From: Endomicrobium sp.
Lineage (GTDB): Bacteria > Elusimicrobiota > Endomicrobiia > Endomicrobiales > Endomicrobiaceae
Assembly: GCA_031273645.1 (NCBI GenBank)
Contig: JAISRM010000103.1
Coordinates: forward strand, 1-6,010
Length of the DNA: 6,010 nt
Direction of reading: 5' to 3'
In this document: positions 4,816 to 6,010 of the stretch, piece by piece
How the letters are laid out: each line of letters starts with the position of its first letter
Position numbering within the stretch: position 1 is the first letter of the stretch
Notes under the pieces: model-generated
The model's database searches: none
What the model saw: only the letters and a program-made list of their open reading frames with translations
Told to the model about the DNA's origin: nothing
Made by a program: the position numbers and the translations under genes

Positions 4816-5325
4816 ATGAATAATGCAAAAATATCAATTCGCTTCTTTGACGATAAGGAAGTCCGAGCCGTATGGGACGGGAAAAACAACAAATGGTGGT
4901 TTTCTGTTGTAGATGTTGTCAGTGTTCTAAATGAAGAAAATGATTATATTAAGGCCGGTAATTATTGGCGTTGGTTGAAGCGTAAACTTAAGCAAGAAAA
5001 TATTCAGTTCGTGAGTGATACTCACAGACTGAAATTAATGGCTGCCGATGGAAAAAATAATACTCTTAAAAACAGAGAATTACATATTAGTTTTATTGCG
5101 CCTAAAAAAGATAGCCTAAATGAGCAAGGGTTCGGTGTAAAGTTGGGCGCAAATGGCAATATCTTGGGTGTAAAGTTGGGTGTAAACCAATCAAAAATAA
5201 TAGATATTATTCAATCAAACCCTAACATTACAATCGTAGAAATTTCAAAACTGCTCAAGATATCTACAACCGCAATAGAAAATAATATCAAAAAATTAAA
5301 GTCGCTCGGCATTCTTTCCCGCTAA
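4816..5325 (+). CDS. Bro-N domain protein fused to a winged-helix tail, shortened by a stop
   Basis: The 169-residue product has two unrelated-looking parts. Residues 5-84 match the Bro-N (phage antirepressor-like) domain: FDDKEVRAVWD, WWFSVVDVV, then DYIKAGNYWRWLKRKL and LKLMAADGK. The domain seems cut before its usual last third. Residues 105-123 are a GVKLG-type repeat linker, and 124-169 are a winged helix (IIDIIQSNPNITIVEISKLL, then STTAIENNIKKLKSLGIL), the tail typical of AlbA_2/RecG-like ATP-binding regulators. The stop at 5323-5325 removes the last 11 residues of that tail. Ribosome binding is weak (AGGA 13 bases upstream). It sits 7 bases after the RhuM remnant and 38 before hsdS. 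It may make a DNA-binding protein, or be a fusion left by deletion between two genes. Confidence 0.65.
   Translation: MNNAKISIRFFDDKEVRAVWDGKNNKWWFSVVDVVSVLNEENDYIKAGNYWRWLKRKLKQENIQFVSDTHRLKLMAADGKNNTLKNRELHISFIAPKKDSLNEQGFGVKLGANGNILGVKLGVNQSKIIDIIQSNPNITIVEISKLLKISTTAIENNIKKLKSLGILSR
5134..5186 (+). repeat. Coding direct repeat in the linker of the Bro-N/winged-helix gene
   Basis: GGTGTAAAGTTGGG occurs at 5134-5147 and 5167-5180, exactly 33 bases apart, and a third partial unit (GGGTGTAAA) at 5178-5186. The repeats encode GVKLG-A, GVKLG and GVN. Such glycine-valine repeat linkers are common before the winged helix of AlbA_2/RecG-like regulators and can expand or shrink in frame. Confidence 0.7.
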
Positions 5326-5361
5326 GGCGCTGATAAAAACGGATTTTGGAAGATAAAATAA
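5326..5361 (+). pseudogene. Readable tail of the winged-helix domain after a premature stop
   Basis: In the same frame after TAA 5323-5325 the translation is GADKNGFWKIK followed by a second TAA at 5359-5361. Winged helices of the AlbA_2/RecG-like type usually end R-I-G-x-x-K-G-G-Y-W-x-I, so TAA seems to have replaced an isoleucine-like codon. The second stop lies 2 bases before the hsdS ATG, as expected for coupled genes. Confidence 0.6.
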
Positions 5362-5363
5362 CA

Positions 5364-6010
5364 ATGATTAATACAACTAAAACGAGCAAAATTGACGAAC
5401 TTATAAAAAAGCATTGCCCTAACGGAGTGGAGTTTAAACCGTTGGGCAAATTTATAGAAATTTACACAGGTTCACAATTTAACAGACAAAATATGCAAGA
5501 GATTGGCGACTACCCCTGTATAAATGGCGGGATTGCCCCATCTGGCTATACCGACAAATATAATGAACCAGAAAATACAATTACTATTTCACAAGGCGGA
5601 GCATCCGCTGGTTATGTAAATTTCATCAAAGTAAAATTTTGGGCTGGAGCGCATTGCTTTATTGTGCGCTCAAATACCAAAGAATTAGATAATCGTTATT
5701 TGTATTTTTTTATAAAAAACAAAGAATCAAAATTGATGGAACAAAAACAAGGGGCAGGCATTCCTGGATTAAATCGTGATAAAGTGAAAAAACTTGAAAT
5801 CCCGGTACCGCCGTTGGAAGCGCAAAAGGAAATAGCGCGGATATTGGATATATTCACAGAGCTGGAGGCGGAGCTGGAGGCGGAGCTGGAGGCTAGGACT
5901 AAACAATATGAGTATTATAGGAATAGTCTTTTATCATTTGAAGACAAGACAATACAAGTAGAATGGAAAACTTTAGGGGAAGTTTGTATAAAAACAGAAA
6001 ATATCAAATG
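5364..6010 (+). CDS. hsdS: Type I restriction-modification specificity subunit HsdS (partial, runs off right edge)
   Basis: An open frame of 215 codons from ATG 5364 to the window end with no stop. HsdS recognises the split DNA target and holds two HsdM. Residues 19-30 (PNGVEFKPLGKF) begin the first target-recognition domain; INGGIAPSGY and ISQGGASAGY, the aromatic region LYFFIKN, and GAGIPGLNRDKVKKLEIPVPPLEAQ (ending about 154) are classic HsdS signatures. Residues 157-195 are the central spacer helix, with three ELEA units at 166-177. VEWKTLGEV near the edge begins the second recognition domain. GGAAG 11 bases upstream is a fair ribosome site. The first half looks intact; the second recognition domain and hsdR, if present, lie beyond the window. 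Confidence 0.95.
   Translation, partial: MINTTKTSKIDELIKKHCPNGVEFKPLGKFIEIYTGSQFNRQNMQEIGDYPCINGGIAPSGYTDKYNEPENTITISQGGASAGYVNFIKVKFWAGAHCFIVRSNTKELDNRYLYFFIKNKESKLMEQKQGAGIPGLNRDKVKKLEIPVPPLEAQKEIARILDIFTELEAELEAELEARTKQYEYYRNSLLSFEDKTIQVEWKTLGEVCIKTENIK
5859..5894 (+). repeat. Three 12-bp tandem units encoding ELEA in hsdS
   Basis: GAGCTGGAGGCG at 5859-5870 and 5871-5882, and GAGCTGGAGGCT at 5883-5894, encode residues 166-177 in the central helix of HsdS. The G-rich units stand out from the AT-rich neighbourhood. Gain or loss of a unit keeps the frame. Confidence 0.95.

Noticed and set aside
4647..4892. Minus-strand 81-residue hydrophobic frame
   Set aside because: Hydrophobicity comes from reading AT-rich, lysine-rich genes in antisense; it overlaps two better supported plus-strand features.

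Overview
This AT-rich bacterial window has SD-led starts, TATAAT-type promoters and an intact type I methyltransferase gene. It looks like a small defence or accessory island rather than a housekeeping region. The low GC content, REP-like intergenic palindromes and several decayed accessory genes would fit a host such as Elusimicrobiota/Endomicrobium, but that is a weak guess; no taxonomic marker is present.

Layout: (1) 1-341 holds no gene. It contains two copies of a REP-like element (the left one cut by the window edge), several short palindromes, and a possible promoter and hairpin ahead of the first gene. (2) 342-686 and 719-1213 (+) are a tight pair: a DUF2493/SLOG-type nucleotide-binding protein and a NYN/YacP-like PIN-fold ribonuclease. 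(3) 1299-2213 (-) is a Fic-family AMP-transferase with an intact active site, its own N-terminal inhibitory motif and a C-terminal helix-turn-helix. A good promoter upstream carries an inverted repeat over the -10. (4) 2435-2505 (+) is a CAU-anticodon tRNA with contradictory initiator and elongator features, behind an extended -10 promoter. (5) 2631-2825 (+) is a 64-residue zinc-ribbon protein. (6) 2890 to the right edge is a type I restriction-modification locus: hsdM, a remnant region, a Bro-N/winged-helix gene, then hsdS running off the window.

How they fit together: HsdM and HsdS should form the modification part of a type I enzyme; hsdR is not in the window. The stretch between them (4480-5361) once held at least two accessory genes. 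A RhuM-like gene is cut short, and a Bro-N protein joined to a winged-helix tail has a premature stop after which the family's terminal residues can still be read. HsdS carries three exact-period 12-bp ELEA-coding units in its central spacer, the type of repeat known to change target spacing in EcoR124-type enzymes. The SLOG + NYN pair is the best candidate for an undescribed nucleotide-sensor plus RNase module, although its defence role is inference only.
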